Of a stretch of 42,416 bases of DNA, positions 7,759 to 16,879 are shown in pieces. The notes beneath the pieces were generated by a model, which ran no database searches, was not told the origin of the DNA, and worked only from the letters and a program-made list of their open reading frames with translations. The position numbers and the translations under genes were made by a program. Origin of the DNA: Candidatus Pelagibacter sp. GTDB taxonomy: Bacteria > Pseudomonadota > Alphaproteobacteria > Pelagibacterales > Pelagibacteraceae. Numbering within the stretch: position 1 is the first letter of the stretch; the number at the start of each line of letters is the position of its first letter. Location of the stretch: positions 1 through 42,416 of the forward strand of contig JAOHCJ010000005.1 of NCBI GenBank assembly GCA_028095445.1. The letters are read 5' to 3'.

Positions 7759-10527
7759 TTAACTAACTTCTGCTTGATTTTCTTTAGGTTCAACTATTGT
7801 TTTAAATTGGTTTGATATTTTTTGAACCTCTACTGATGAGACCTTGTATTCAGCACACATAGTTTCTTCATCTTTACCATGACCAGTTACCATGTTAACC
7901 ATGTGTTCTGGAAAGTGGAATGTAGTAAAAACAATGCCCTCTTTAACTTTGTCAGTAACCTCTACCTTTAAAGCCACTTCACCTCTACCAGAGTAAAGCC
8001 TACCAATGTCGCCAGTATTTAATTCTCTTTTTTTAGCGTCATTAGGATGAACCAAAAGTAAATCTTCGGAAACTATATTTATATTACTTGTACGCCTTGT
8101 CATAGTAGCAGCGTTATAGTGTTGAAGAACTCTACTAGTTGTTAAAATTAATGGATAATCTTTTTTATTTGTTGCAATTTCAGTAGATTCTTTCCAGTCA
8201 AAATTTTTAAGCCTTCCTTTTCCAATTTTAAAAGTTTCTTGGTGTAATATTTGTGTATCAGTTCCATCTTCTTGCACAGGCCACTGTAACCCCATCTTAC
8301 CAAGCCTTTCCCTTGTTACACCTTTAAAGAAAGGAACTACATCAGCGATTTCTGCAAGAACTTGGTCAGCATCATAAGTTGGCTGATCAAAACCTAATTT
8401 TTGCATCATATCTGTTACAATGTTTCCGTCTGTTTTTGTACCAGGTAGAGGAGGCACAGCTGCATTTACTCTTTGAATTCTTCTCTCAGTATTAGTGAAA
8501 GTTCCATCTTTCTCTAGGAAAGTTGTTCCAGGTAATACAACTGTTGCTAGCTTTGCAGTCTCACTCATAAAAATTTCTTGTACAACTAATAACTCCAAAG
8601 AATTCATTGCATCTATCACATGTTTACTATTAGGGTCTGTTTGAACAATATCTTCCCCAATAATCCAAACAGCCTTAACTTCTTTATTAATTGCACCATC
8701 AAACATTTCAGGAATTTTTAAACCAGCTTTTGTTGGATGAACAACACCATATTTTTCTGTGTAAAAATTTTGAATTTTTTTATCAGCTACCTCATAATAT
8801 CCAGCACCTTGATGAGGTTGACAGCCCATATCTGCAGCACCCTGTACATTGTTTTGTCCTCTTAAAGGATTAACTCCAACACCTTTTCTACCAATATTTC
8901 CTGTAATCATTGCAAGGTCTGCAATTAACATTACAGTTTTTGAACCCTGTTCTTGTTCAGTAACTCCAAGACCATGAAATTCCATCGAATTTTTTGCAGT
9001 TGCATAAGCAATTGCAGCTTCTTTAACAAGTTGTTTGTCTACACCAGCAACTTTTGCTAAATGATCAACATCTTGTCTTTCAATTTCTTTAATGAAATTA
9101 TCAAATCCTTCTGTTCTATCTCTAACAAAGTCTTTGTCATAAAGTTTAGATTTAATAATAAAATGTAACATCATATTTAAAATAGCTACATTTGTTCCTG
9201 GTCTAAGTTTAATATGATAATCAGCAAGTTTCGCAAGCTCAGTAGTAACAGGATCTAATACAATTAGTTTTTTACCTTTCATTACTTGTTGCTTAATTTT
9301 AGCACCAGTAACAGGGTGAGCATTTGTAGGATTTGCTCCTATAACCATAAATAAATCTGCATGGTAAATATCCTCTGTAGAATTTGTAGCTGCACCAGTA
9401 CCAAATGTTTGTTGCATACCCCATGCAGTAGGTGAGTGACAAATTCTTGCACAGCAATCAATATTATTAGTTCCTATAGCTGCTCTAATCATTTTTTGGA
9501 AAACATAATTTTCTTCATTAGTACATCTTGCTGAAGAAATACCGGCAACCGCATCTGGCCCATTAGCTTTTGTAATTCTGTTTAATTCTTTTTTAATGAA
9601 GTCATAAGCCTCATCCCATGATGCTTCTTCAAATTTTCCATTTCTTTTAATCAAAGGAGTTTTTAATCTGTCAGGATGATCATAAAATCCAAAAGCATAC
9701 CTTCCTTTAATACAAGTATGACCTGCGTTAACTTCAGATTTTTCAGGTGTAGATATTGCAACAACTTTTTTATCTTTAATTGATGCTTCTAAATTACAAC
9801 CAACTCCACAGTAAGAACAAGTAGTTCTTACTTTTTCATCAACAGCGACAGACTTAGACTGAAATACATCTGAAATGGCATCTGTCGGGCAAGTGTGAGC
9901 ACAAGCACCACAAGACACACATGACGAGTCTCCAAATAAAGCATCATTATCTGTTGTAATTTTAGAGTCAAACCCTCTACCACTCATTGTTAAAACAAAT
10001 GAACCTTGAATTTCATCACAAGCACGAACACATCTTCCACAATTAATGCAGTTATCTAAATTCATTCTCATATAGTCATGAGAAGTATCTTTTGGAATAC
10101 CTTTGTGTTGTTTCGGTACGTTGTATCTATGACCTGATATACCTAAATCGTTAGCAACATCTTGAAGTTCACAGTTATTATTTACTTCACAAGTCCCACA
10201 TTCCATTGGATGGTCAGTTAAAACTAGTTCAACAATATTTTTTCTTAAAGCTGTTAAATTTTCATTGTTTGTAAAAATATATTGGTTTTCACCAACCGGT
10301 GTATGGCATGAGGCTACAACTTTAGTCGGACCATCTTTAACTAAAGCAACCTCAACCGAACAAACTCTACAAGCTCCATAAGGTGCTAGGTTTGGATCGT
10401 TACATAAAGCAGGAACCTTTTTTTCACCAAGATAGCTTTCTACAAATTTTAAAACAGAAGTATGGTTAGGACCAATTTCATATGGCTTACCATCTATATA
10501 TGCAATTTTTCTTTTTTCTGAGCTCAT
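7759..10527 (-). CDS. fdsA: NAD-linked formate dehydrogenase, catalytic alpha subunit
   Basis: The 922-residue molybdoenzyme oxidises formate to CO2 and passes electrons to the NAD-reducing subunit encoded just upstream. Visible in order: a [2Fe-2S] ferredoxin domain (Cys42, 53, 56, 74); a His-Cys3 [4Fe-4S] site (His106, Cys110, 113, 119); two [4Fe-4S] ferredoxin motifs (Cys160/163/166/170 and Cys203/206/209/213); the Mo-domain [4Fe-4S] site (Cys237, 240, 244, 272); and the Mo ligand Cys363 followed by His364 in RICHSPT. The ligand is Cys, not selenocysteine. The C-terminal third is the molybdopterin dinucleotide-binding domain. There is no Tat signal, so the enzyme is cytoplasmic. Its ATG overlaps the beta-gene stop by one base (TAATG). 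Confidence 0.95.
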   Translation of the reverse strand: MSSEKRKIAYIDGKPYEIGPNHTSVLKFVESYLGEKKVPALCNDPNLAPYGACRVCSVEVALVKDGPTKVVASCHTPVGENQYIFTNNENLTALRKNIVELVLTDHPMECGTCEVNNNCELQDVANDLGISGHRYNVPKQHKGIPKDTSHDYMRMNLDNCINCGRCVRACDEIQGSFVLTMSGRGFDSKITTDNDALFGDSSCVSCGACAHTCPTDAISDVFQSKSVAVDEKVRTTCSYCGVGCNLEASIKDKKVVAISTPEKSEVNAGHTCIKGRYAFGFYDHPDRLKTPLIKRNGKFEEASWDEAYDFIKKELNRITKANGPDAVAGISSARCTNEENYVFQKMIRAAIGTNNIDCCARICHSPTAWGMQQTFGTGAATNSTEDIYHADLFMVIGANPTNAHPVTGAKIKQQVMKGKKLIVLDPVTTELAKLADYHIKLRPGTNVAILNMMLHFIIKSKLYDKDFVRDRTEGFDNFIKEIERQDVDHLAKVAGVDKQLVKEAAIAYATAKNSMEFHGLGVTEQEQGSKTVMLIADLAMITGNIGRKGVGVNPLRGQNNVQGAADMGCQPHQGAGYYEVADKKIQNFYTEKYGVVHPTKAGLKIPEMFDGAINKEVKAVWIIGEDIVQTDPNSKHVIDAMNSLELLVVQEIFMSETAKLATVVLPGTTFLEKDGTFTNTERRIQRVNAAVPPLPGTKTDGNIVTDMMQKLGFDQPTYDADQVLAEIADVVPFFKGVTRERLGKMGLQWPVQEDGTDTQILHQETFKIGKGRLKNFDWKESTEIATNKKDYPLILTTSRVLQHYNAATMTRRTSNINIVSEDLLLVHPNDAKKRELNTGDIGRLYSGRGEVALKVEVTDKVKEGIVFTTFHFPEHMVNMVTGHGKDEETMCAEYKVSSVEVQKISNQFKTIVEPKENQAEVS

Positions 10528-12185
10528 TAATTATCTTTCACCATATCATCCTTCATTTCATCACCAAAATATTTTAATATATTCATGATAGGAGTAGGTA
10601 TTGCACCACATAAAGCACATAAACAGCCTTTTTTCATTGTTATTAGCAACTCATTTAATAGCTTTAATGGAATTTTAGCAGTTTTATTTTTAGCTTGATC
10701 AAACATTTCCTTACCTCTGTAAGAACCAAGTCTACCTGGAAAGCATTTTCCACATGATTCTTCAGCTGTGAATTCAAATAAATGATGAATATATTCCACC
10801 ATTGGAAAATCTTTTGGAATACTTACTATACTTGCGTGGCCTAGCATGAAACCAGCAGCAGTAAATTCTTGAAAATCTAGATTTAATTTTTCAGCTTCTT
10901 CAATTGGAATAACTCCACCTAATGGTCCTCCAATTTGTAATGCTTTAACAGGTTCTTTAAAACCACCACCAATATCATTTAAAACTTTTTTCATAGGTGT
11001 TCCCATTTCAACTTCATAAACACCTGGATTATTAAAAAAACTATCAAAACAAACTAATTTTGTACCTGCAGATTTTTTATTTCCAATTGCTGAAAATTTA
11101 TCAGCTCCATTAATAAGTATACCAGTAGCCGCAGCTAAAGTTTCAACATTATTAACAACTGTTGGTTTTTTATAAAGTCCTTCAGTAACAGGAAAGGGAG
11201 GTCTAACATCTACTTCAGCTCTTCGTCCTTCAATTGATGCAATTAAAGCGGTTTCTTCTCCACATATGTATGCTCCTTGTCCAATACAAATATTTAAATC
11301 AAAAGAAAAATTTGTTCCAAGAATATTTTTACCTAATAACCCTTCTTTTTTTAAAGAATTAATACATCCATTTATTGCTTCAATAGATTTTGGATATTCA
11401 CCTCTTATATATAAAACACCTTCATCACTTCCAATAACATATCCACAAATAATCATTCCAAATAAAACTTTAAGTGGTTGATCTTCTAATAAATATCTAT
11501 CAGAGAAAGCTCCTGAGTCACCTTCATCAGCATTACAAATTACATATTTTTTTTCTGATTTTGCTTTTCCACAAAAATCCCATTTCATTCCCGCAGGAAA
11601 ACCGGCACCACCTCTGCCTGTTAGGTTTGAATCTAAAAGTGACTTTATAATTTCTTGTTTATCTGTATTTATAAATTTATTTAAAACATCTTTAAATTGA
11701 TCTAAGTTTGAAAGTTTATCATCCATTAAAAAACTTGTTGAAGCAAAACTTTTTGAGAAAAATTTTTCCTGTTCTATTTTATCTCCTTTAATTATTTCAT
11801 CAATTTTATCAATATCATTCCCTGCATAGTTCTCACCATCATAATGAAAAGCTTTGTTTTCGTAACAGTGGCCAAGGCAGAACATTTCACCAACTTTATC
11901 ATCACCTAGTTTTTCTTTTAATTTTTTCTTCAAAGGTTCCTGTGTTCCAGAACACATGCAGGCACTTCCATTACAAACAAAAGCTTTTTTTGCTCTATGG
12001 GCCGGTCTTAAAAATTCATAAAAACTCTCAGCACCATGAATAGTGGATACACCCATGTGGTATTCATTAGCTATTTCTTTGATACCACTAGAGTCTTTCG
12101 AATTTAAAGATCTCTCAGAAATCTTTTCAAATAGATTTTTTTTGAGACCAATCCTACCCGATAGATTACTTATATTTTTTGACAC
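10527..12185 (-). CDS. fdsB: Formate dehydrogenase fused gamma-beta subunit (NuoE-NuoF type)
   Basis: This 552-residue protein fuses a NuoE/FdsG-like thioredoxin domain (1-135; [2Fe-2S] Cys71, 76, 103, 107) to a NuoF/FdsB-like domain (about 150-552). FMN/NAD motifs are GRGGAGFPAG (190-199) and NADEGDSGAF (218-227). It should take electrons from the alpha subunit and reduce NAD+. The C-terminal [4Fe-4S] motif reads SCGKCFPGR: Cys478 and Cys481 are present but the third canonical Cys is Gly484 (codon GGT); a later CLCALC cluster has Cys521, 523, 526. The start is GTG with an AGGG ribosome-binding site about 7 bases before it. It lies between fdhD and fdsA in one operon. Confidence 0.93.
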   Translation of the reverse strand: MSKNISNLSGRIGLKKNLFEKISERSLNSKDSSGIKEIANEYHMGVSTIHGAESFYEFLRPAHRAKKAFVCNGSACMCSGTQEPLKKKLKEKLGDDKVGEMFCLGHCYENKAFHYDGENYAGNDIDKIDEIIKGDKIEQEKFFSKSFASTSFLMDDKLSNLDQFKDVLNKFINTDKQEIIKSLLDSNLTGRGGAGFPAGMKWDFCGKAKSEKKYVICNADEGDSGAFSDRYLLEDQPLKVLFGMIICGYVIGSDEGVLYIRGEYPKSIEAINGCINSLKKEGLLGKNILGTNFSFDLNICIGQGAYICGEETALIASIEGRRAEVDVRPPFPVTEGLYKKPTVVNNVETLAAATGILINGADKFSAIGNKKSAGTKLVCFDSFFNNPGVYEVEMGTPMKKVLNDIGGGFKEPVKALQIGGPLGGVIPIEEAEKLNLDFQEFTAAGFMLGHASIVSIPKDFPMVEYIHHLFEFTAEESCGKCFPGRLGSYRGKEMFDQAKNKTAKIPLKLLNELLITMKKGCLCALCGAIPTPIMNILKYFGDEMKDDMVKDN

Positions 12186-12205
12186 AATATACCCTATTAA
12201 AATCT

Positions 12206-13048
12206 TTAATTTTTTATTATAATTCTCTCATTATTACTATAAATATTAAAACTATCTTTTTTTACAAAACCAACTAACGTCATATTAAACTTATTAGCCA
12301 AATCTATAGCGAGACTGGTTGGCGCACCCACACCAATCAAAACACCAATATTAGCCATAAGAGCTTTTTGGACTAAATCAAAATTAAGCCTTCCTGAGCA
12401 GGTTAGAAATTGAGAACTATTATCAAGCAAATTTTTTTTTAAAACGAATCCAATTAGTTTGTCTAATGCATTATGTCGGCCCACATCTTCTTTTACAGCA
12501 ATAATTTCTCCATTAGCTTTTAACAACCCACTAGCATGAATTCCACCAGTCTTTGAAAATTCAGATTGGTTTTGTCTTAATATATCTGGTGATTTCATTA
12601 TAATCTCATGATGTATTTTAGGAATTGATTTTAATATTTTATCTTTCTTAATAATTTCTAAAGATTCAAGAGATGTTTTTCCACACACACCACATGAAGA
12701 ATTAGTCAAAAAATTTCTTTTAATTTTATCAATGTCTATATTCTCTGAATTGTTTACAGTAATGATAATTTTATTTTGTAATTTATATTGCCCAACAGGT
12801 TCACCACTAGCTTCAATATTTTCTATATGACTAATTTTTTCAATTACTCTTTCATTAAAAAGAAAGCCAGTAACTAAATCATCATCATCCCCAGGTGTTC
12901 TCATGGTAATGGATATAGTATTTTCTATCCAATTTTCTTTATTCTTATATTTGAGTATCATTTCCAGTGGTTCTTCAATGGATATTTGATCATTAACTTC
13001 TTTTGAATTATTAGATCTAAATTTTATGACTTTATAATTAGAATTCAT
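12206..13048 (-). CDS. fdhD: FdhD, formate dehydrogenase sulfurtransferase
   Basis: FdhD moves sulfur from a cysteine desulfurase to the molybdenum cofactor and is needed for active formate dehydrogenase. The 280-residue protein has the essential CxxC (Cys119, Cys122 in SSCGVCGK), the TPGDDDDLVTGFLFNE segment near 51-66 and GGIHASGL and EDVGRHNALDKLIG motifs of the family. It stands 20 bases ahead of the fused gamma-beta gene. A perfect 10-bp inverted repeat lies directly before its ATG, with the 3' arm ending at the start codon, so its translation may be held back by the hairpin. Confidence 0.95.
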   Translation of the reverse strand: MNSNYKVIKFRSNNSKEVNDQISIEEPLEMILKYKNKENWIENTISITMRTPGDDDDLVTGFLFNERVIEKISHIENIEASGEPVGQYKLQNKIIITVNNSENIDIDKIKRNFLTNSSCGVCGKTSLESLEIIKKDKILKSIPKIHHEIIMKSPDILRQNQSEFSKTGGIHASGLLKANGEIIAVKEDVGRHNALDKLIGFVLKKNLLDNSSQFLTCSGRLNFDLVQKALMANIGVLIGVGAPTSLAIDLANKFNMTLVGFVKKDSFNIYSNNERIIIKN

Positions 13049-13075
13049 TTAGCCAGTATATTTAAACTGGCTAAA
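13048..13075 (-). promoter_or_regulatory. Hairpin at the fdhD start codon
   Basis: On the minus strand TTTAGCCAGT is followed after 8 bases by ACTGGCTAAA, a perfect 10-bp stem (13066-13075 with 13048-13057). The second arm runs into the ATG of fdhD (13046-13048). No T-tract follows on the minus strand, so it is not a standard terminator. It sits in the 45-base gap between the HPP gene and fdhD and no clear Shine-Dalgarno is seen outside it. A role in limiting fdhD translation or stabilising a processed mRNA end is inference. Confidence 0.55.
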
Positions 13076-13093
13076 TTTGAAACAAGGAAAAGA

Positions 13094-13579
13094 TTAACTT
13101 TTCCAATTACTTGGGTAGTTTTTCTTTAAAATGAAACGATTTAGAATAATTGCATAAACAATTATTATTATTGAGCCAAAAATAATTGGGTTTAATAAAA
13201 AATCATAAGAAACTGCACCAAGTATTATAACAATAGGATTTCCTCCTGCTGGTGGGTGGGTTACACCAAGTAGTATCATTACAAAAATACCAAGACCTAC
13301 GGCAATAGCTATTTGTAAAAACTGATCCACTGGCAGAAACATTAAAATTAATACACCAACTGCAGATGTTACTAAGTGTCCGAAGAAAACATTTTTGGGT
13401 TGAGCAAAAGGACTTTCAGGATATCCAAAAAGTAAAACCATAGAAGAACCAAATGATCCAGCTAAAAATAATCCATAAGGAGTTTCAAAACTTAAAAATG
13501 AAAGAGTACCAATCGTAATTATTGAAAATATTAAAGCAAATAAAGCTCTATTAAAATTTTCTTTTATTGTATTTATCAT
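13094..13579 (-). CDS. HPP family membrane protein
   Basis: The 161-residue protein is almost entirely hydrophobic, with four to five membrane helices, and has the name-giving HPP motif (residues 108-110, GVTHPPAGGNP). Family members are inner-membrane proteins; plant chloroplast members have been linked to nitrite transport, but bacterial functions are mostly open. Here it is embedded in the formate dehydrogenase operon between a NifU-like scaffold gene and fdhD, which makes transport of formate, or of a related small anion, an attractive inference. The gap to the upstream scaffold gene is 29 bases. Confidence 0.85.
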   Translation of the reverse strand: MINTIKENFNRALFALIFSIITIGTLSFLSFETPYGLFLAGSFGSSMVLLFGYPESPFAQPKNVFFGHLVTSAVGVLILMFLPVDQFLQIAIAVGLGIFVMILLGVTHPPAGGNPIVIILGAVSYDFLLNPIIFGSIIIIVYAIILNRFILKKNYPSNWKS

Positions 13580-13608
13580 ATATTTTTATCTTTAATGTTA
13601 TTGTTAGT

Positions 13609-14019
13609 TTAAAGCTTTAGGGCTTTTGAAAGAGTTTTAAAAGGAAGCAATAAACATTCTTTTCTTGAAATATTTTCTGGGTTCATTATTTTTTTAAAAT
13701 CTTTCAGATCTTTTATATTAACTTTTTTTAATTGATCAAAATTTTCATCAAAGAAAAACTCAGCTTTTGAGACAAAATCAGAAATTTTTTCTATTGGTGC
13801 TTGTATAACCCACCTTGAGAGTAAACTTACTGAAGCTTGGCAATAAATACATGATTTGCACTGGTACCCTATATCCTCAATTATATTGTTTTTAACTATT
13901 AAGCTAATTTCCATTTCATCACCACATAAAGGGTTTTTGTTCTTTGATTGGTGTGTATGATTTTTAACCACCTTGTGGTTTTCAGTATTTGATGCAATTT
14001 CTAAAATTTTTAAGTCCAT
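13609..14019 (-). CDS. NifU/IscU-type Fe-S scaffold-like protein
   Basis: The 136-residue protein matches the N-terminal NifU/SufU scaffold fold: the three cluster-ligand cysteines Cys32 (NPLCGD, with Asp34), Cys60 (CIYCQAS) and Cys122 (SRKECLLLPF) are all present, plus extra Cys54 and Cys57. It should carry a nascent Fe-S cluster. As first gene of the formate dehydrogenase operon, whose two large subunits need about seven Fe-S clusters, it may be a dedicated scaffold or carrier; that is inference from position. It is divergent from mobA with 43 bases between the starts, which must hold both promoters. Confidence 0.83.
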   Translation of the reverse strand: MDLKILEIASNTENHKVVKNHTHQSKNKNPLCGDEMEISLIVKNNIIEDIGYQCKSCIYCQASVSLLSRWVIQAPIEKISDFVSKAEFFFDENFDQLKKVNIKDLKDFKKIMNPENISRKECLLLPFKTLSKALKL

Positions 14020-14062
14020 TATAATTCTTTAATTAAGAGATTAATGTTTTATATTTTGATTT

Positions 14063-14674
14063 ATGGAAGATAACAATATTTTAGCTGTTGTGCTAGCGGG
14101 TGGAAAATCAAAAAGATTTGGTGAAGATAAAAACCAGACAAAACTAGGGGATAAAACATTGTTAGAACACGTTTTATCAAAAATTAGTAATAAGTATGAA
14201 GAGATACTTATTGTCTCAAGTCACAGTTTAGATACAAAAAAAATAAAAAATGTAACAATAATTCCTGATTGTTTTGATGACTTTGGACCGTTAGCTGGGG
14301 TTTTAAGTGCAATGAAATGGGTTAAAGAAAATCAAAAATCGTATCAGTGGATTGCAACATTTCCTTCAGACACACCTTTTTTTGAAACATCAATTATTGA
14401 TGAATATAAAAAAAGAATTATATCAAATGAAAGTTTGTTATATTTTGTAAAATCAAACAATAAAAGACATAATATTTTTGGTTTGTGGTCACTAGAATTG
14501 CTTAAAACACTAGAAGATGATTTGATTAATAATAATTTTAGAAAAGTAGAAGAATGGGCAAATAAAATAGGAGTAAAAACAATTGATATAGATGTTAAAA
14601 AATTTGATCCTTTTTTCAATATAAATACTAAGGAAGATTTAGAAGAAGCCAAAAAAATACTAAAAAAAAATTAA
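14063..14674 (+). CDS. mobA: Molybdenum cofactor guanylyltransferase MobA
   Basis: MobA links GMP to molybdopterin to give the guanine dinucleotide form used by formate dehydrogenase. The 203-residue protein begins with the nucleotidyltransferase motif VVLAGGKSKRFGEDKNQTKLG (residues 9-29, LAGG...RFG...DK) and has FPSDTPFFE with the metal-binding Asp near residue 99 and the C-terminal FFNINTKEDL motif. It opens the moeA operon on the plus strand, divergent from the formate dehydrogenase operon, so cofactor maker and user genes are adjacent. Confidence 0.92.
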   Translation: MEDNNILAVVLAGGKSKRFGEDKNQTKLGDKTLLEHVLSKISNKYEEILIVSSHSLDTKKIKNVTIIPDCFDDFGPLAGVLSAMKWVKENQKSYQWIATFPSDTPFFETSIIDEYKKRIISNESLLYFVKSNNKRHNIFGLWSLELLKTLEDDLINNNFRKVEEWANKIGVKTIDIDVKKFDPFFNINTKEDLEEAKKILKKN

Positions 14675-14675
14675 A

Positions 14676-15917
14676 ATGATTAATTATAAACAGGCTAAGA
14701 ATATTTTAATAAAATCAAAGATAAAAATTAAGGATGAAATTATAAACTCATCAAAGTCATTAAATAGGATTAATACATTAGATATTTATTCAAATGCAAA
14801 TTATCCAGCGGGAACCAATGCTGCATTTGATGGTTTTGCCATTAATTCCAAAGAAACAATTAAGTTAAATAAAAAAAACTCACAAAGCTTCAAAATTTTA
14901 AAAACCTTATCTGCTGGAGATAGTCCTTCATTAAAAAAAATAAATAAGTTCGAAGCCGTTGAAGTAATGACAGGCGCACTTATACCTAAATTTTTTGATA
15001 CCATCATTCCAATAGAAAAAATTATTTTCAATAATGATAAAAAACATATCTTAATTAATGAAAAAATAAAAAGTAATCAACACATTAGGTATGCTGGATC
15101 TGATTATAAAAAAAAAGATTTGGTAATTAAAAAAGGCACTATAATTCAACCCTCTCATATCTTGGCTTTTAAAACATTAGGTATCACTAATATTAAGGTC
15201 AAAAAGAAGCCTAATATTTTATTTTTTTCAACTGGAAATGAGATTTCCAATAATAAAAATATTGCTAATTGGAAAGTTAGAAACTCGAACAGTCATTATA
15301 TAAAATCTTTATCTACAAATTTTTTATTTAACTTCATAGACGGAGGGATCTTAAGAGATAAAGATGAAAAATTTTTTGAAAAACAAATTCATAAAAATAT
15401 CAAATCCAAAATTGATATTATAATTACATCTGGGGCTGTATCTGCTGGAAAATATGATTTTGTGCCTTCTGTAGTTAAAAGATTCAATCTTTCAAATTTT
15501 TTTAAAGGAGTTTCTATTAGACCTGGAAAACCAATTTTATTTTCTAAATTAAAAAAGAGAGAAAAAGCAATATTTGGTTTACCAGGAAATCCTATTTCCT
15601 CTTCAGCCTGTTTCAGATTTTTTGTGTACCCTTATCTTCTAAATATTCTTGGTGTTGAAAAAGAAAAACCATTTAAAGCTAAATTAAAAAATAATTTTTC
15701 TAAGAAAAATAACCTTACCAGATTTTTAAAAGCTAAACTGACTTCAACTAATGAGGGAATATTAGAAATTGAAGTTTTAAAAGGCCAGGAGTCTTTTAGA
15801 GTCAAGTCATTTGTAGAGTCCAATGTTTGGGGCCTATTCAAAGATGGGCAGACAAACTTTAAAAAAGGAGATTTAATCGAGTGTTATTCTCCAGTTGGAC
15901 CTAATATGATCTTTTAG
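14676..15917 (+). CDS. moeA: Molybdopterin molybdenumtransferase MoeA
   Basis: MoeA inserts molybdate into adenylylated molybdopterin. The 413-residue length is usual. Visible motifs are AAFDGFAI (about 49-56), EVMTGA, FSTGNEI (about 184-190), TSGAVSAGKYDF (about 251-262) and GLPGNPISS, all typical of the MoeA/gephyrin E-domain. The ATG comes one base after the mobA stop, so the pair is cotranslated. Lysine and asparagine content is high even for this window, but key residues are intact. Confidence 0.94.
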   Translation: MINYKQAKNILIKSKIKIKDEIINSSKSLNRINTLDIYSNANYPAGTNAAFDGFAINSKETIKLNKKNSQSFKILKTLSAGDSPSLKKINKFEAVEVMTGALIPKFFDTIIPIEKIIFNNDKKHILINEKIKSNQHIRYAGSDYKKKDLVIKKGTIIQPSHILAFKTLGITNIKVKKKPNILFFSTGNEISNNKNIANWKVRNSNSHYIKSLSTNFLFNFIDGGILRDKDEKFFEKQIHKNIKSKIDIIITSGAVSAGKYDFVPSVVKRFNLSNFFKGVSIRPGKPILFSKLKKREKAIFGLPGNPISSSACFRFFVYPYLLNILGVEKEKPFKAKLKNNFSKKNNLTRFLKAKLTSTNEGILEIEVLKGQESFRVKSFVESNVWGLFKDGQTNFKKGDLIECYSPVGPNMIF

Positions 15918-15968
15918 TAGAACTCATTTTTATTGTAGAATAAAAAAATAACCAGTAAATATCGACCT

Positions 15969-16874
15969 ATGTTTGAGTTAAAAGATGAAAAAATAGCAAT
16001 TCCAGTAGTACTTTTTGCGGGGTTATTATGGTCTTTTGGACCATTAGTAGTTCGTTATATGGACCAACCGGGTTCGGTGCCATGGCAATACATATTTGCA
16101 AGGGGACTAACAATTTTTATTGTCCTTAATTTATATTTATATTTTGAAGAAGGAAAAAATTTTCTTAAAAATTATTTAAAAGTTGGTGTCTCAGGTCTTA
16201 TTGGAGGTTGTGGCTTAGGTGTAGCAATGATTACATTTATATACTCTATTACGAATACTTCAGCTGCCGTAACTTTACTTTGCCTTGCTGCAATGCCTTT
16301 TTTTACAGCACTATTAGGTTTTTTATTTCTAAAAGAAAGAATATCTTTCAATGTTTGGATAGCCATTGGAATTGCAACTATTGGGATCATAATAATTGCC
16401 CTAGGTAATACAGAAAAAAATTCATTGATAGGTTTAATTTTTGGTATGACTTCATCAATTGGTTTTTCAATATTTTCTGTATCATTAAGATGGAGAAAAG
16501 AAACACCAAAATTTACAACAGTAGCAATAGCTGGTTTATTTTGTGTAATTGTTGCATTAATATTTATTGCAATAAATGAGTCTACTATACTTTCAACTAG
16601 CTATAATGGAGCGATGTTTTCACTTCATGGAGTACTAGTTTGTTTAGGTTTGATTTTATATTCAATAGGATCAAAGGCTATACCAGCTGCTGAGCTAACT
16701 TTACTTTCACTTACTGAGGTCATTGGGGGTATTTTTTGGGTTTGGTTACCTTTATTTGGAATTAATGAAGTACCTTCTGCTAATACTATTATTGGTGGTT
16801 TTTTTCTTTTTATGTCTATTATTTATTATAGTCTTACAATTAAGACGAATAGAAGATTTATTGCATTAAACTAA
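15969..16874 (+). CDS. EamA-family (DMT) transporter
   Basis: The 301-residue protein has ten predicted membrane helices in two EamA repeats; the start of each repeat is marked by LLWSFGPLVVRYM (about 19-31) and by SIGFSIFSVSLRW (about 161-173). Members export or import amino acids and other metabolites across the inner membrane; direction and substrate are not readable from sequence. It lies 5 bases before the creatinase gene, so it probably moves a substrate or product of the creatinase/amidinotransferase pair, such as creatine, guanidinoacetate, sarcosine or urea. That link is inference from the operon. Confidence 0.87.
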   Translation: MFELKDEKIAIPVVLFAGLLWSFGPLVVRYMDQPGSVPWQYIFARGLTIFIVLNLYLYFEEGKNFLKNYLKVGVSGLIGGCGLGVAMITFIYSITNTSAAVTLLCLAAMPFFTALLGFLFLKERISFNVWIAIGIATIGIIIIALGNTEKNSLIGLIFGMTSSIGFSIFSVSLRWRKETPKFTTVAIAGLFCVIVALIFIAINESTILSTSYNGAMFSLHGVLVCLGLILYSIGSKAIPAAELTLLSLTEVIGGIFWVWLPLFGINEVPSANTIIGGFFLFMSIIYYSLTIKTNRRFIALN

Positions 16875-16879
16875 TCATA

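Noticed and set aside
7759..10527. Selenocysteine formate dehydrogenase
   Set aside because: The Mo ligand is a normal Cys codon (Cys363) and no in-frame TGA is present.
14344..14652. Minus-strand frame opposite mobA
   Set aside because: Shadow of mobA; Ser/Leu/Lys composition from reversed codons and no ribosome-binding site.
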